Source of the DNA: JAOBAU01 sp034667465
GTDB lineage: Bacteria; Acidobacteriota; Thermoanaerobaculia; Gp7-AA8
Assembly: GCA_034667465.1 (NCBI GenBank)
Contig: JAXDJV010000002.1
Location: 124,001-188,000, forward strand
Reading direction: 5' to 3'
DNA length: 64,000 bases
Positions 37,548-47,784 of the stretch are shown here, one piece after another (positions within the stretch are counted from its first letter, which is position 1; each line of letters begins with the position of its first letter). A model generated the notes under the pieces. The model was not told the DNA's origin and made no database searches. It saw only the letters and a list, made by a program, of their open reading frames with translations. Made by a program: the position numbers and the translations under genes.

Positions 37548-39653
37548 ATGAAGGTTTATTCGGGTTCCGAGATTCGCAACGTGGCTGTCGTGGGACACAA
37601 CGACACCGGGAAAACCACCCTTGTCTCGCAGCTGCTCTTCAACGCCGGCGCGAACACGCGTCTCGGCCGCATCGATGACGGCACGACCGTCACCGATTTC
37701 GATCCGGATGAGATCGATCGCAAACACTCTATCTCCTGCGCCGTCGCTTTTGCAGAGTGGAAGAACACAAAGATCAATTTGCTCGACACGCCCGGCTTCG
37801 GAATCTTCCTGATGGAATCGAAGAGCGCCATGCGCGTCGCCGACTCCGCGGCCGTCGTCGTCAGCGGTGTGACCGGCGTCGAAGTGACGACCGAGCGCGT
37901 CTGGAAGTTCGCGGAAGGCTACGAGCTGCCGCGCATCATCATCGTCAACAAGATGGATCGCGATCGTGCGTCGTTCACCCGCACGCTCGAAGCGCTGCAG
38001 AAGAAGTTCGGCAAGAACGTCGTCCCGATCCAGCTGCCGATCGGTGAAGAGAAAGACTTCAAAGGTGTCGTCGATCTCGTGTCGATGAAGGCGTTCATCT
38101 ACGCGGCTGATGGTTCGGGCAGGTACGAAACGGTCGACATTCCGGCGGACATGAAAGCGGACGCCGACGGATGGCGCGAGAAGCTCATCGAGAAAGTAGC
38201 CGAGGGCGATGACGGGCTGATGGAGCGCTTCTTCGAACAGGGCGGACTCTCGCAGGAAGAGCTGATCGACGGACTGCGCCGCGAAGTCTCGCATCACGAG
38301 ATCTATCCGATTCTTTTCGCGTCGGCATCGCACGACGTCGGCGGTCACGCGATTCTCGACGCGTTCGTCTCGCTGCTTCCGCCGGCTGATGAAGCGAAGA
38401 CGATCGACGGACTCGACAAAAAGGGCGAGCCGATCACGTTCGATCGCCGGCCGGAAGCGTTCCCGTCCGCGCTCGTCTTCAAAACGTTCTCCGATCCGTT
38501 CTCCGGCCGCGTGTCGCTCTTCCGCGTTTATAGCGGCACGTTCAAATCCGACACGACGTACTGGAACACAACGAAAGATCACGAAGAGCGCCTCGGCAAA
38601 CTTCAGGTGCTGCAGGGCAAGCAGCAGCTGCCGGTCCCGGAACTGAAAGCGGGTGACATCGGCGCGGTCGCGAAGCTGAAAGACGTACACACCGGCGAAA
38701 CGCTGGCGACCAAAGAGCATCCGATCGTCATCGGGCACATCAGCATTCCGGAAGCGGCGATCTCGTTCGCGATCGAAGCGAAGGCGCGCGGCGATGAAGA
38801 CAAGCTCGGCGTCGCGCTCGGCCGCATCATCGAAGAAGATCCGACGATCCGCTTCGGCCGCGATGAGATGACGAAAGAGTTTCTGATCAGCGGTCAGGGT
38901 CAGCTGCACGTCGAGATCGTCGTTTCGAAGCTGAAGAAGAAGTACGGCGTCGACGTGATCCTGCATCCGCCGAAAGTTCCGTATCGCGAAACGATCACGC
39001 GGCATGCCGATGCGCACGGCCGGCATAAGAAACAGTCGGGCGGACACGGTCAGTTCGCGGATTGCAAGATCAGCGTCGAGCCGCTGCCGCGCGGCGCCGA
39101 CTTCGAGTTCGTCGACGAGATCTTCGGCGGCTCGATTCCGCGCCAGTACATCCCGGCCGTCGAGAAGGGAATCCAGGATGCGCGGGTGAAGGGATTCCTC
39201 GCCGGCTATCCGATGGTCGACTTCCGCGTGCGGCTGAAAGATGGTCAGTACCACGACGTCGACTCGTCGGAGATGGCGTTCAAGATCGCCGGCTCGCTGG
39301 CGTATCAGCAGGCGATGGAACAGGCGCGGCCGACGCTGCTCGAGCCGATCATGCACGTCGACATCAGCGCGCCGTCGGAGTACGTCGGCGATCTGATGGG
39401 CGATCTGAACTCACGCCGCGGACGCGTGGAAGGAGTCGACGCGGAAGAGGATGTGCAGACCGTCCACGCGCGCGTGCCGTTGTCGGAAATGCTGACGTAC
39501 GGCTCGACGCTCCGTTCGATCACGCAGGGACGCGGAACGTTTCACATGGAGATGTCGCACTACGAAGAGGTGCCGCGCAATCTCCAGGAGAAGATCATCG
39601 TCGAAACGCGAAAGGTGGCGGAGCAGCACGCGCAGCACCACGCGGCGCACTAA
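37548..39653 (+). CDS. Elongation factor G paralogue (EF-G2/FusA2-like)
   Basis: A 701-aa translational GTPase. G1 is GHNDTGKTTL, unlike the GHIDAGKTT of canonical EF-G, and the effector region is divergent (FDPDEIDRKHSI); G3 is DTPGFG rather than DTPGH and G4 is NKMD. Domains II-V are complete (ISGQGQLHVEIVVSKL; HGQFADCKISVEPLP; GSLAYQQAMEQARPTLLEPIM). These are features of the EF-G2 group, which often lacks translocation activity or acts in stress. ATG 37548 follows a GAGGTGA site; an upstream GTG was rejected. The 52-bp gap to the kinase is the only shared promoter space. Confidence 0.92.
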   Translation: MKVYSGSEIRNVAVVGHNDTGKTTLVSQLLFNAGANTRLGRIDDGTTVTDFDPDEIDRKHSISCAVAFAEWKNTKINLLDTPGFGIFLMESKSAMRVADSAAVVVSGVTGVEVTTERVWKFAEGYELPRIIIVNKMDRDRASFTRTLEALQKKFGKNVVPIQLPIGEEKDFKGVVDLVSMKAFIYAADGSGRYETVDIPADMKADADGWREKLIEKVAEGDDGLMERFFEQGGLSQEELIDGLRREVSHHEIYPILFASASHDVGGHAILDAFVSLLPPADEAKTIDGLDKKGEPITFDRRPEAFPSALVFKTFSDPFSGRVSLFRVYSGTFKSDTTYWNTTKDHEERLGKLQVLQGKQQLPVPELKAGDIGAVAKLKDVHTGETLATKEHPIVIGHISIPEAAISFAIEAKARGDEDKLGVALGRIIEEDPTIRFGRDEMTKEFLISGQGQLHVEIVVSKLKKKYGVDVILHPPKVPYRETITRHADAHGRHKKQSGGHGQFADCKISVEPLPRGADFEFVDEIFGGSIPRQYIPAVEKGIQDARVKGFLAGYPMVDFRVRLKDGQYHDVDSSEMAFKIAGSLAYQQAMEQARPTLLEPIMHVDISAPSEYVGDLMGDLNSRRGRVEGVDAEEDVQTVHARVPLSEMLTYGSTLRSITQGRGTFHMEMSHYEEVPRNLQEKIIVETRKVAEQHAQHHAAH

Positions 39654-39658
39654 CGCGG

Positions 39659-40279
39659 TTACTTAATCACCGGAGCGAGCCGCGCGTCGATGACGGCGAG
39701 CTCGCTCTTCGCGTTTTCGCTCACGGTGATGACGAACACGCGCTCTTCATAGCCGGGCGCGACGAGGCGCACGCTGTAGCTGCCGGTCGACGGAAAATCC
39801 CACGCTTCGTCCTGCGAGTTGTGTTGCTGCGCTTCGCCGATCGCGACGTCGTTCACGAACACCATCGCGTCTTCGGGAACGACACGCGTGAGCATGCCGC
39901 GGCGCGCGCTCATTCGCAGCGTCGAGGTGACGGCGTTCGCGCCGCCGCCGGTGATCTCGGCGCGCGTGCGAGCGGGAACCGGCTCGCGCGCGTCGGGCGT
40001 GCTCTCGCTCCCCTCACCCGGGAAAACCAGCGTTGATCCGGCTGGCGGATTCGCCGGCGTTCGCGTGTTGCGGCGCGGCTTGATGATGCGATCGACGAGC
40101 GTCTCGTTCGGATACCGCATGCCGGTGTAGACGGCGAGCCCGGCGATGGTGACGAGCACGAGTCCGATCGAGATCGGCACCCAGCTCGGCATCGCCGGAG
40201 TTTCTTCGACGTCCGCGCGGTGTTCGCGCGGCGTCTCGGGCTCGGGGCCGTTGTCCGCCGGCGGCGGCAGCTCGCTCAT
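39659..40279 (-). CDS. Membrane protein with PEGA-like domain
   Basis: A 206-aa protein with an acidic Pro-rich N-terminus, one membrane helix (WVPISIGLVLVTIAGLAVYTG, about 33-53), a Pro/Thr-rich linker and a C-terminal PEGA-like beta domain (AMVFVNDVAIGEA ... GSYSVRLVAPGYEERVFVITV). PEGA domains are often attached to surface proteins and kinases in this sort of organism. Function unknown. Its ATG overlaps the stop of the upstream gene (ATGA). Confidence 0.8.
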   Translation of the reverse strand: MSELPPPADNGPEPETPREHRADVEETPAMPSWVPISIGLVLVTIAGLAVYTGMRYPNETLVDRIIKPRRNTRTPANPPAGSTLVFPGEGSESTPDAREPVPARTRAEITGGGANAVTSTLRMSARRGMLTRVVPEDAMVFVNDVAIGEAQQHNSQDEAWDFPSTGSYSVRLVAPGYEERVFVITVSENAKSELAVIDARLAPVIK

Positions 40280-40701
40280 TCCGGCTCGGACTCCGCGGTT
40301 GCGTTCTCGTCGATGTCGGCGACGCCGTCGTCGGTCACGAGCGTTTCGTCATCATCATCGAGCCGCTCGTATTCGGCGTTGCGCTGGCGCAGCAACTCCT
40401 GCGCGCGCGCCTGATCGGTCGCGGAGACGTAGACGCGAATGTCGCCCATCGTGCCGAACGTGGTCGGCTCCATGCTGAACTGCAGGTTCTCGATCTGCGC
40501 CGGAATCCCTTCCGCATCGAGAAAGCCCTGAAGCAGCCGCGCTTCGTCGACGCCGCCGACGCTCGCGATCTCCACCCACGTCGTGCCGCCGTCGCTCGCC
40601 ACGGTCTGATACGGCAACTGATCGACGAGCTTCGTGTGATCGTTCGGGCATTCTTTGACATCGTCCGGAAATTCAGTTTTGCAGGTCGGGCAGTGCGGCA
40701 T
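40276..40701 (-). CDS. Zinc-ribbon plus DUF2007-like protein
   Basis: A 141-aa protein with an N-terminal zinc ribbon missing part of the usual set (CPTCKTEFPDDVKECPNDHTKL: C-x2-C and C-x2-D/H) and then a DUF2007-type signal-transducing-like fold (EIASVGGVDEARLLQGFLDAEGIPA ... VYVSATDQARAQELL). The C-terminus is an acidic tail. It follows selD and precedes the PEGA protein. Function unknown. Confidence 0.75.
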   Translation of the reverse strand: MPHCPTCKTEFPDDVKECPNDHTKLVDQLPYQTVASDGGTTWVEIASVGGVDEARLLQGFLDAEGIPAQIENLQFSMEPTTFGTMGDIRVYVSATDQARAQELLRQRNAEYERLDDDDETLVTDDGVADIDENATAESEPE

Positions 40702-40714
40702 TTCGATTCGTCTC

Positions 40715-41785
40715 CTACGGATTCAAAGTGACGGCGCCAGCGCGATCCGTCAACCGTCCGATCTTTGCACAGAACAGGCCGCCTTCGCGGAAACGGGCGG
40801 CGAGCTCGGCTTCGCGTTCCGGTGATACCGCAATCAACAACCCGCCGCTGGTCTGCGCATCACACGCAAGCGTGAGGTCCGACTCATTCGTTCGCAGCTC
40901 AATGTGGCGGAGAAACGTCTCGACGTTGCGCACCGTCCCCGCCGGACGAAAGCCACGCGCCAGCAACTCGCGTGCGCCGGCGAGGAGCGGCACTTCGCAC
41001 ATCACGATCTCCGCGCCGACGCCGGAGCCGACGCACATCTCGAGGAGATGGCCGGCCAGTCCGTAACCGGTGACGTCGGTCGCGGCGCTGACGCCGACGT
41101 CCGTCATCGCTTTCGCCGCGTCGCGATTCAACATCGTCATCCAGCGAATCGCTTCATCGAGATCGGGCGGCTGGCGACGGAAGAAGCGACGTCCGGTGAT
41201 CGCGCGATGTGCGCTGATCAGGATCCCGTTGCCGATCGGCTTCGTGAGGTAAAGCGAGTCGCCAGCTTTTGCGGTCGAGTTGCGAACGAGCTTGTCGACA
41301 TGAACGATGCCGGTGACGCACAGCCCGTACTTCGGCACATCATCAATGATGGTGTGACCGCCAGCCACCGGAAAGCCGGCCTCCGCTGCTTTCTCCGCGC
41401 CGCCGCGCAAAATCTCGTGCAGCACTTCGAGCGGCAGCACATCGGTTGGAAACGCCGCGATGGCGAGTCCGAGAATCGGCGTGGCGCCCATCGCGTAGAT
41501 GTCGGAGACGGAATTCGCCGCGGCGATGGCGCCGAAGAGATAGGGATCGTCGACGATCGGCGTGAAGAAATCGACGGTCTGCGCGATGGCCTGATCGCCG
41601 GCGATGCGCAACACCGCGGCGTCATCGTTCGTCGAATTTCCGACCAAGAGATCCCCCAGCCCTTCCTGAGAAGGGAGTTTCGCGAGGACGGATCTCAGGT
41701 CATCCTGACCGAGCTTGCAGGCTCAACCGCCGGTGGTGGCGAATGAGGAAAGCGCGGGGTAGGACGTGCGAAGTTTGTGGCGCAC
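40715..41785 (-). CDS. selD: Selenide, water dikinase (selenophosphate synthetase), itself a selenoprotein (UGA = Sec21)
   Basis: SelD makes selenophosphate from selenide and ATP for Sec-tRNA synthesis. Translating from GTG 41785 and reading the TGA at 41723-41725 as Sec gives SSFATTGGUACKLGQDDL, the N-terminal GG-(C/U)-ACK signature with Sec at the catalytic position and the essential Lys after it. The rest is full-length SelD: GNSTNDDAAVLR, TVDFFTPIVDDPYLFGAIAAANSVSDIYAMGATP, GGHTI, TDVTGYGLAGH, CDAQTSGGLL. Total 356 residues, as in the family. An in-frame TAA five codons upstream of the GTG fixes the start region. Gene callers that stop at TGA would begin at TTG 41647 and lose the active site. 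Confidence 0.93.
41694..41713 (-). promoter_or_regulatory. Candidate bacterial SECIS stem-loop in selD
   Basis: Ten bases after the UGA the mRNA can fold CTC-GGTCA-GGA-TGACC-T-GAG: eight base pairs with a bulged U and a short GGA loop. Bacterial SECIS hairpins sit right after the UGA inside the coding region, have a bulged U and G-containing apical loop. The fold is predicted by eye. Confidence 0.55.
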
Positions 41786-41817
41786 GCAGCGATCTTATCG
41801 CGGCGGCGCGCCACCAC

Positions 41818-42099
41818 TCACGACGTCAGCGGAGCCGGCTCGTCGAGCACTTTCGCGCGCGCCGATTCGACGGCGCTGAGAATCTCCTGATAGAGATAGA
41901 ACGCTCTCTCGGGCGGCAGCGGCTCATCGGCGCCGGCGTTGACGATCTCGGCGATCTTCGCGGCGTAGTACGACGCGGGCGGAAGCCGCTCACCTGACTG
42001 CTGCAGCAGTCGAAATCCGATGAGCAATTCTTCTTCGAGCGTCTGCCGAAAAAGGCCGCTCTCCATGTCTGCTTCGAGCGATGCGTAGTCGACGTTCAT
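41818..42099 (-). CDS. Small unknown protein upstream of selD
   Basis: A 93-aa soluble, mostly helical protein (MNVDYASLEADMESGLFRQTLEEELLIGFRLL; AFYLYQEILSAVESARAKVL). ATG 42099 overlaps the stop of the protease-like gene (ATGA); a longer frame would run inside that gene. Stops 32 bp before selD. No recognised family. Confidence 0.65.
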   Translation of the reverse strand: MNVDYASLEADMESGLFRQTLEEELLIGFRLLQQSGERLPPASYYAAKIAEIVNAGADEPLPPERAFYLYQEILSAVESARAKVLDEPAPLTS

Positions 42100-43250
42100 T
42101 CTGCGCGGTACTCCACGCGAACGACGTTGCCGTCGCTCGCAACTTTTACAGGCTCGATGGCGCGGTCGCGGAGAAAGGCGACATACGCATCGCGGAAAGC
42201 CGAAGCGCGCGCGGCGTTTTCCCAGCGCGTTTCGGCGTTGACGGTCGTGCGGCACGCGGCATCCTGCGTCACGACGACGTGGTCATCAACCCACCCTTTC
42301 GACGCCTCGGCGCCCACCAGAAACCGCCAGTGAAACTCGCCGAGGTGCTCGACCGTGAGAACGTTCGGATTCATCCGCTCGCGGTCGTCGAACGGCGCAG
42401 GAGTCGGAGCCTTTCCGTCGAGGCGCGCGAAATACTCTTCGGGATGGAGAATCTCGCGCGTCGTGCGCGGCGGATTGCCGTGCACGCGATCGAGCGACTT
42501 CCAGCCGCCGTGCCGATATGCGATGACGCAGAAGCGCAGCCCTTCGATGTACGGGAACTTCAGCGACTCCGTGAAGTACTTCGGCATGTCGGTGCCCATC
42601 GACTTGTCGGCGGCGGCCGCTTCGCTGAGAACGCCGAGGAGCATGTCGTTGGCCGCGAGATCATCGACGCTCTTCCCGAGTTTCGACATCATCGACGCCA
42701 TCATCACCAGTGTCGCTTCCCCTTCGAGCAGCGAGTGATACGCCATCGAACCGTCGGTGTCGTCCTTCAGCTTCTCATCGCGAACGCCGGCGTTGAAGAC
42801 CTGATCCTGCAGCGCGTGCGTCAGCTCGTGGAGCTCGACCGTTTCGGCGAGCATGTCGGCGTCCATCCCCGACGCCGCGGCCGGCGGCTTCGAGAGCGAG
42901 TAGTAAACGTGCGTCTGCGGGTCGTAGTACGCGAGAACCTGCTGATCGTAGAGATCGATCATCTTGTCGAGCACGTTCTTCGTTTGCGGATCGACGAGCT
43001 GCAGCGCGCGAAGAATCGTGACGAGATCCTCCGGCGGATACGGCAGCGACTTCGCAAGCTGCTCGCGCATGCGAGCCGGCAATTCGGCGCGATCGATCTG
43101 CTGATGTTTGACGTCATGAAGAAACGAAAGGCCGCGCAGCTTCTCGACCTCTTTCATCGGCCCGGCGAGCGAAGCGGGCGCGGACGGCTGTGCGAGGGCG
43201 GAGGCAGCGGTGAGCAGTGCAACAGCAAACGAGATGAGCCGTCCGGACAT
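42096..43250 (-). CDS. Secreted putative zinc metallopeptidase (HELTH type)
   Basis: A 384-aa protein with a signal peptide (MSGRLISFAVALLTAASALAQ). It has an HExxH motif in ETVELHELTHALQDQ and a possible third ligand Glu in LLEGEATLVMM about 30 residues on, the gluzincin pattern. Rest of the sequence is unfamiliar (PEDLVTILRALQLVDPQTK; DQQVLAYYDPQTHVYYSL). No pro-peptide or PDZ is evident. First gene of the run that leads to selD; proteolytic activity is inferred from the motif only. Confidence 0.75.
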   Translation of the reverse strand: MSGRLISFAVALLTAASALAQPSAPASLAGPMKEVEKLRGLSFLHDVKHQQIDRAELPARMREQLAKSLPYPPEDLVTILRALQLVDPQTKNVLDKMIDLYDQQVLAYYDPQTHVYYSLSKPPAAASGMDADMLAETVELHELTHALQDQVFNAGVRDEKLKDDTDGSMAYHSLLEGEATLVMMASMMSKLGKSVDDLAANDMLLGVLSEAAAADKSMGTDMPKYFTESLKFPYIEGLRFCVIAYRHGGWKSLDRVHGNPPRTTREILHPEEYFARLDGKAPTPAPFDDRERMNPNVLTVEHLGEFHWRFLVGAEASKGWVDDHVVVTQDAACRTTVNAETRWENAARASAFRDAYVAFLRDRAIEPVKVASDGNVVRVEYRAE

Positions 43251-43349
43251 GCGGTGCGCAACGCGCACGGCCTCCGCGGCCATTCCGGCCGAATTTGTTG
43301 AATACCCGTCTCAGCGTCACATAGAATGCCGCACGACTTTCAGGGGTCC

Positions 43350-43802
43350 ATGGAACGCAACGTCGAGCGGATCGAGATCACTATCTCCAGTCGATTCGAG
43401 AACATCGAGTTGGTGCAGGTGATCGCCGAGCATCTCTGCGAGAACGCAGGAGTCGACGAAGACGGATCGCACTGGATCGGCATGGCGGTACGCGAAGCGG
43501 TCGCCAATGCCATCAAACACGGCAACAAGCTCGATATCCGGAAGAAAGTGAACGCCGTTTTCGAGCTTGCCGGCCACGATCTCGAGATCACGATTCAGGA
43601 TGAGGGAGCGGGATTCGATCCCGAAAAAGTGAGCGACCCGCTCAACCCGCAAAACCTGATGAAAACGAGCGGGCGCGGGATCTTTTACATGAAAACGTTC
43701 ATGGACCGGATCGCCTGGTCCTTCAATCCCGGCGGCGGCACGTCGCTGGTGATGACGAAGAATCTGGAAAAGGCGAGCGGCATGGCGAGCACGAACGCAT
43801 GA
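43350..43802 (+). CDS. Anti-sigma regulatory factor / serine kinase (RsbW-like)
   Basis: A 150-aa GHKL ATPase-type protein: N-box VREAVANAIKHGNKLD, G1 region DEGAGFDPEKV, and G2 TSGRGIFYMKTFMD. ATG 43350 has CAGGGG just upstream; an ATG at 43326 is the alternative. With the STAS gene 48 bp downstream it probably forms a partner-switch pair (kinase phosphorylates the STAS antagonist). No sigma factor or phosphatase is near. Confidence 0.9.
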   Translation: MERNVERIEITISSRFENIELVQVIAEHLCENAGVDEDGSHWIGMAVREAVANAIKHGNKLDIRKKVNAVFELAGHDLEITIQDEGAGFDPEKVSDPLNPQNLMKTSGRGIFYMKTFMDRIAWSFNPGGGTSLVMTKNLEKASGMASTNA

Positions 43803-43850
43803 GAACGACGCTCGCCGCGGCATTCGCGGCAGCGGCAAAAGGAGATTGAG

Positions 43851-44186
43851 ATGAAAGCCACTTCACACAACGTCGAGGGAGTCGAAGTCATCAAGCTCGA
43901 CGGAAAGATCACCATCGGCGCGGGCGACCAGCAGCTTCGCGACGTCATCAGCAACGCCATCAACGCGGGCAAGAACAAGATCCTGCTCGACATGGGCAGC
44001 GTGACCACGATCGATTCGTCCGGCATCGGCGAGCTGGTCGGCTCATTCACGACCGTCACCAATCGCGGCGGAAAGCTGAAGCTGCTCCATCTGCCGGCGA
44101 AGCTCAACGAGCTCCTTCACGTCACGCAGCTCATCACCGTGTTCGAGGTGTATGAGAACGAGAAGGACGCGATCGCGAGCTACTGA
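43851..44186 (+). CDS. STAS-domain anti-sigma factor antagonist (RsbV-like)
   Basis: A 111-aa single STAS domain: VEVIKLDGKITIG, LLDMGSVTTIDSSGIGELVGS with the conserved phosphorylatable Ser in DSSGIG, and KLKLLHLPAKLNELL. A GGAG site precedes the ATG. It is the expected substrate of the preceding RsbW-like kinase and likely controls a sigma factor or a downstream output elsewhere. Confidence 0.93.
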   Translation: MKATSHNVEGVEVIKLDGKITIGAGDQQLRDVISNAINAGKNKILLDMGSVTTIDSSGIGELVGSFTTVTNRGGKLKLLHLPAKLNELLHVTQLITVFEVYENEKDAIASY

Positions 44187-44217
44187 GCGGTTGCGGCCGT
44201 TCGACGCAAACCACACA

Positions 44218-44237
44218 GGCGGGCGATTGAGCCCGCC
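44218..44237 (+). terminator. Rho-independent terminator after the STAS gene
   Basis: GGCGGGC-GATTGA-GCCCGCC followed by TTCGTGTTT, 32 bp past the STAS stop and just before the end of the convergent lipoprotein gene. Confidence 0.75.
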
Positions 44238-44244
44238 TTCGTGT

Positions 44245-44910
44245 TTATGGAGGGGCGTTCGTACCGCGACGGCGACGACCGGTCTGCGGTGTGTTCATCG
44301 CCGGCTCGTCGGAATAGCCCTGACCCCACCGCATCGGAATCGCGTTCGTCACGACGGTCTCGTTCCCTTCCACCCACTTCGTGAAGATGTCGGATGCGAG
44401 CTGCGGATCGTGGACCGCTTTCTCCGGAATGCCGATCAGCTTTTCGAACGGCTTCGATTCGCCGAGGAAGTTGATGCGGATGCGAAGCGCCTGCGGCACG
44501 ATCGTGTTCGGCGCGCGATTGCGCAGGACCATCACGTTCAGCGTCGCTTTCGTCATGAAGCTTCGTTTCTCGCCCGACGCGATCGAGATGAGACGCGGGA
44601 GAAACTCCTGGCCCGGGATCTCGGTACCGATCTCGATCGTGACCATGCCGGTCTCGGGGTCGTAGTTCGTCTGCGGGATGAGGTCGGCGATGAGAATCGG
44701 CGTCGAGCGCTGATTCGTGACGACGTAACTGATCGGAATCGGTGCGCCGGCGGTGAGGTTCTCGCCGGCGATCTCCGCGTCAACGCGAACGTCGTTCTCA
44801 GTTCCAACGATGCGCCGCGGCTCGTTCATGTGAACCTGCGGTTTCGGCGGCGAAGACGACGCACAGCCCGCGGCGGCGAGCAGCAGCAGAACAGCAGCGA
44901 TGCGTTTCAC
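44245..44910 (-). CDS. Lipoprotein of unknown function (paralogue A of a tandem pair)
   Basis: A 221-aa lipoprotein (VKRIAAVLLLLAAAGCASSS) starting at GTG with GGAGG nine bases upstream. The mature part is beta-rich: EPRRIVGTENDVRVDAEIAGENLTAG, ISYVVTNQRSTPILIAD, NYDPETGMVTIEIGTEIPGQEF, then SGEKRSF, and ends in the low-complexity GRRRRGTNAPP. The next gene upstream encodes a homologue along nearly its whole length. Contents resemble an immunoglobulin-like or DUF-type secreted domain; the family is not recognised. Confidence 0.8.
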   Translation of the reverse strand: MKRIAAVLLLLAAAGCASSSPPKPQVHMNEPRRIVGTENDVRVDAEIAGENLTAGAPIPISYVVTNQRSTPILIADLIPQTNYDPETGMVTIEIGTEIPGQEFLPRLISIASGEKRSFMTKATLNVMVLRNRAPNTIVPQALRIRINFLGESKPFEKLIGIPEKAVHDPQLASDIFTKWVEGNETVVTNAIPMRWGQGYSDEPAMNTPQTGRRRRGTNAPP

Positions 44911-44993
44911 GTCGAAGCCTCCGTATGTATTTGTGGAGCGCAACGCCGAGCCCGACTGTGAAAATCCTTTTCCTGCGTGACGCAATCGTGACG

Positions 44994-45614
44994 TTACCAG
45001 CTGCCGGCGCTCGCCAGTTCCGCGCTGCTGCGCTCCGCCACTCCGCGGCTGTTGTCTTTCCATCGCACCGGCAGCGCGTTGAGGGCGATCGAGTCGTTCG
45101 TCTCCACCCAGATGTCGAAGAGCGCGTCACTGATCGGCTGCGCGACCGCGAGCTGCGCGAACGGCTTCACATCGCGCAGCACGTTGACCGTGATCTGAAT
45201 CTGCTGCGGCACGCTGACGAACGGTGAACGGACTCGCGGCGTAACGATGTGCGCGGCGCCGCCGGCGCTGAGCACCCGTTTCTGTCCCGGCGCAATCAGC
45301 ACGAGATGCGGCATCGTCGCGTTCGGAACTTCGGAGCCGATGGCGAACGTGATCGTGTGCGAATCGCTGTCGTACGAAACGTCGACCACTTTGTCGGCGA
45401 TGGCGATCGTCGACGACGTGAGGTTCTCGATCTGGTAGATGACGCCGATGGAGGTGCCGGAGGTGAGCGTCTCCTGGGTGAGCATGGCGTCGATGCGGAT
45501 GTCGTCTTCGCGCCCGACAGCTCGGCGCGGCTCCTTCATATCGACGTGCGCGGCGTGCGCGGCGGCGGTGGAAATCAGAACGGCTGTATAGAACGCGATC
45601 GAGCTGTACTTCAT
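44994..45614 (-). CDS. Secreted protein of unknown function (paralogue B of a tandem pair)
   Basis: A 206-aa protein with a cleavable signal (MKYSSIAFYTAVLISTAAAHA). It aligns with the next gene: KEPRRAVGREDDIRIDAMLTQETLTSG, VIYQIENLTSSTIAIAD, YDSDSHTITFAIGSEVP, APGQKRVLSAGG, ISDALFDIWVETNDSIALNALPVRW. It lacks the lipobox of paralogue A. Tandem duplication with divergence is the simplest reading. An ATG at 45614 is preceded by GGAGGGTTG. Confidence 0.8.
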   Translation of the reverse strand: MKYSSIAFYTAVLISTAAAHAAHVDMKEPRRAVGREDDIRIDAMLTQETLTSGTSIGVIYQIENLTSSTIAIADKVVDVSYDSDSHTITFAIGSEVPNATMPHLVLIAPGQKRVLSAGGAAHIVTPRVRSPFVSVPQQIQITVNVLRDVKPFAQLAVAQPISDALFDIWVETNDSIALNALPVRWKDNSRGVAERSSAELASAGSW

Positions 45615-45640
45615 GGCAACCCTCCTCGCCGGAGGGGTGA

Positions 45641-47437
<1,797 letters not shown>

Positions 47438-47556
47438 TCGCGGCGGACCAATTAACACGAATGTTCGGGATTGTCATCCCTGGCGGGCACGGCCCGCGGC
47501 GCTGGATGGCAATAGCCTTCACGACGTGAGGCTCCTGGCGTGGGTACGACAGTCTC

Positions 47557-47784
47557 TCAGCCGCGCCACTGGTGGCCGCACTCCGCGCACCACCAGCCGT
47601 TGATGAGGAGATGCGCGAGCACGATGACCGCCAGCATCACTCCGGCGACGATTCCCGCGTGCAGGTGGAAGTACAGGACGGAAGGAATCGCGAAGAGGAT
47701 CGTGACGACGTAAACGGTCCACACTGCGGTTCCGCCGCGACGAACGCGATCGGAACCGCAGGAGGGGCAGATGCGGGAGGTCAT
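47557..47784 (-). CDS. Small zinc-ribbon membrane protein
   Basis: A 75-aa protein with two helices in the middle (VWTVYVVTILFAIPSVLYFHL; IVAGVMLAVIVLAHLLI) flanked by CPSCGSDRV and CAECGHQW pairs, which together may bind one zinc. ATG overlaps the stop of the SIMPL gene (ATGA). Function unknown. Confidence 0.75.
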   Translation of the reverse strand: MTSRICPSCGSDRVRRGGTAVWTVYVVTILFAIPSVLYFHLHAGIVAGVMLAVIVLAHLLINGWWCAECGHQWRG

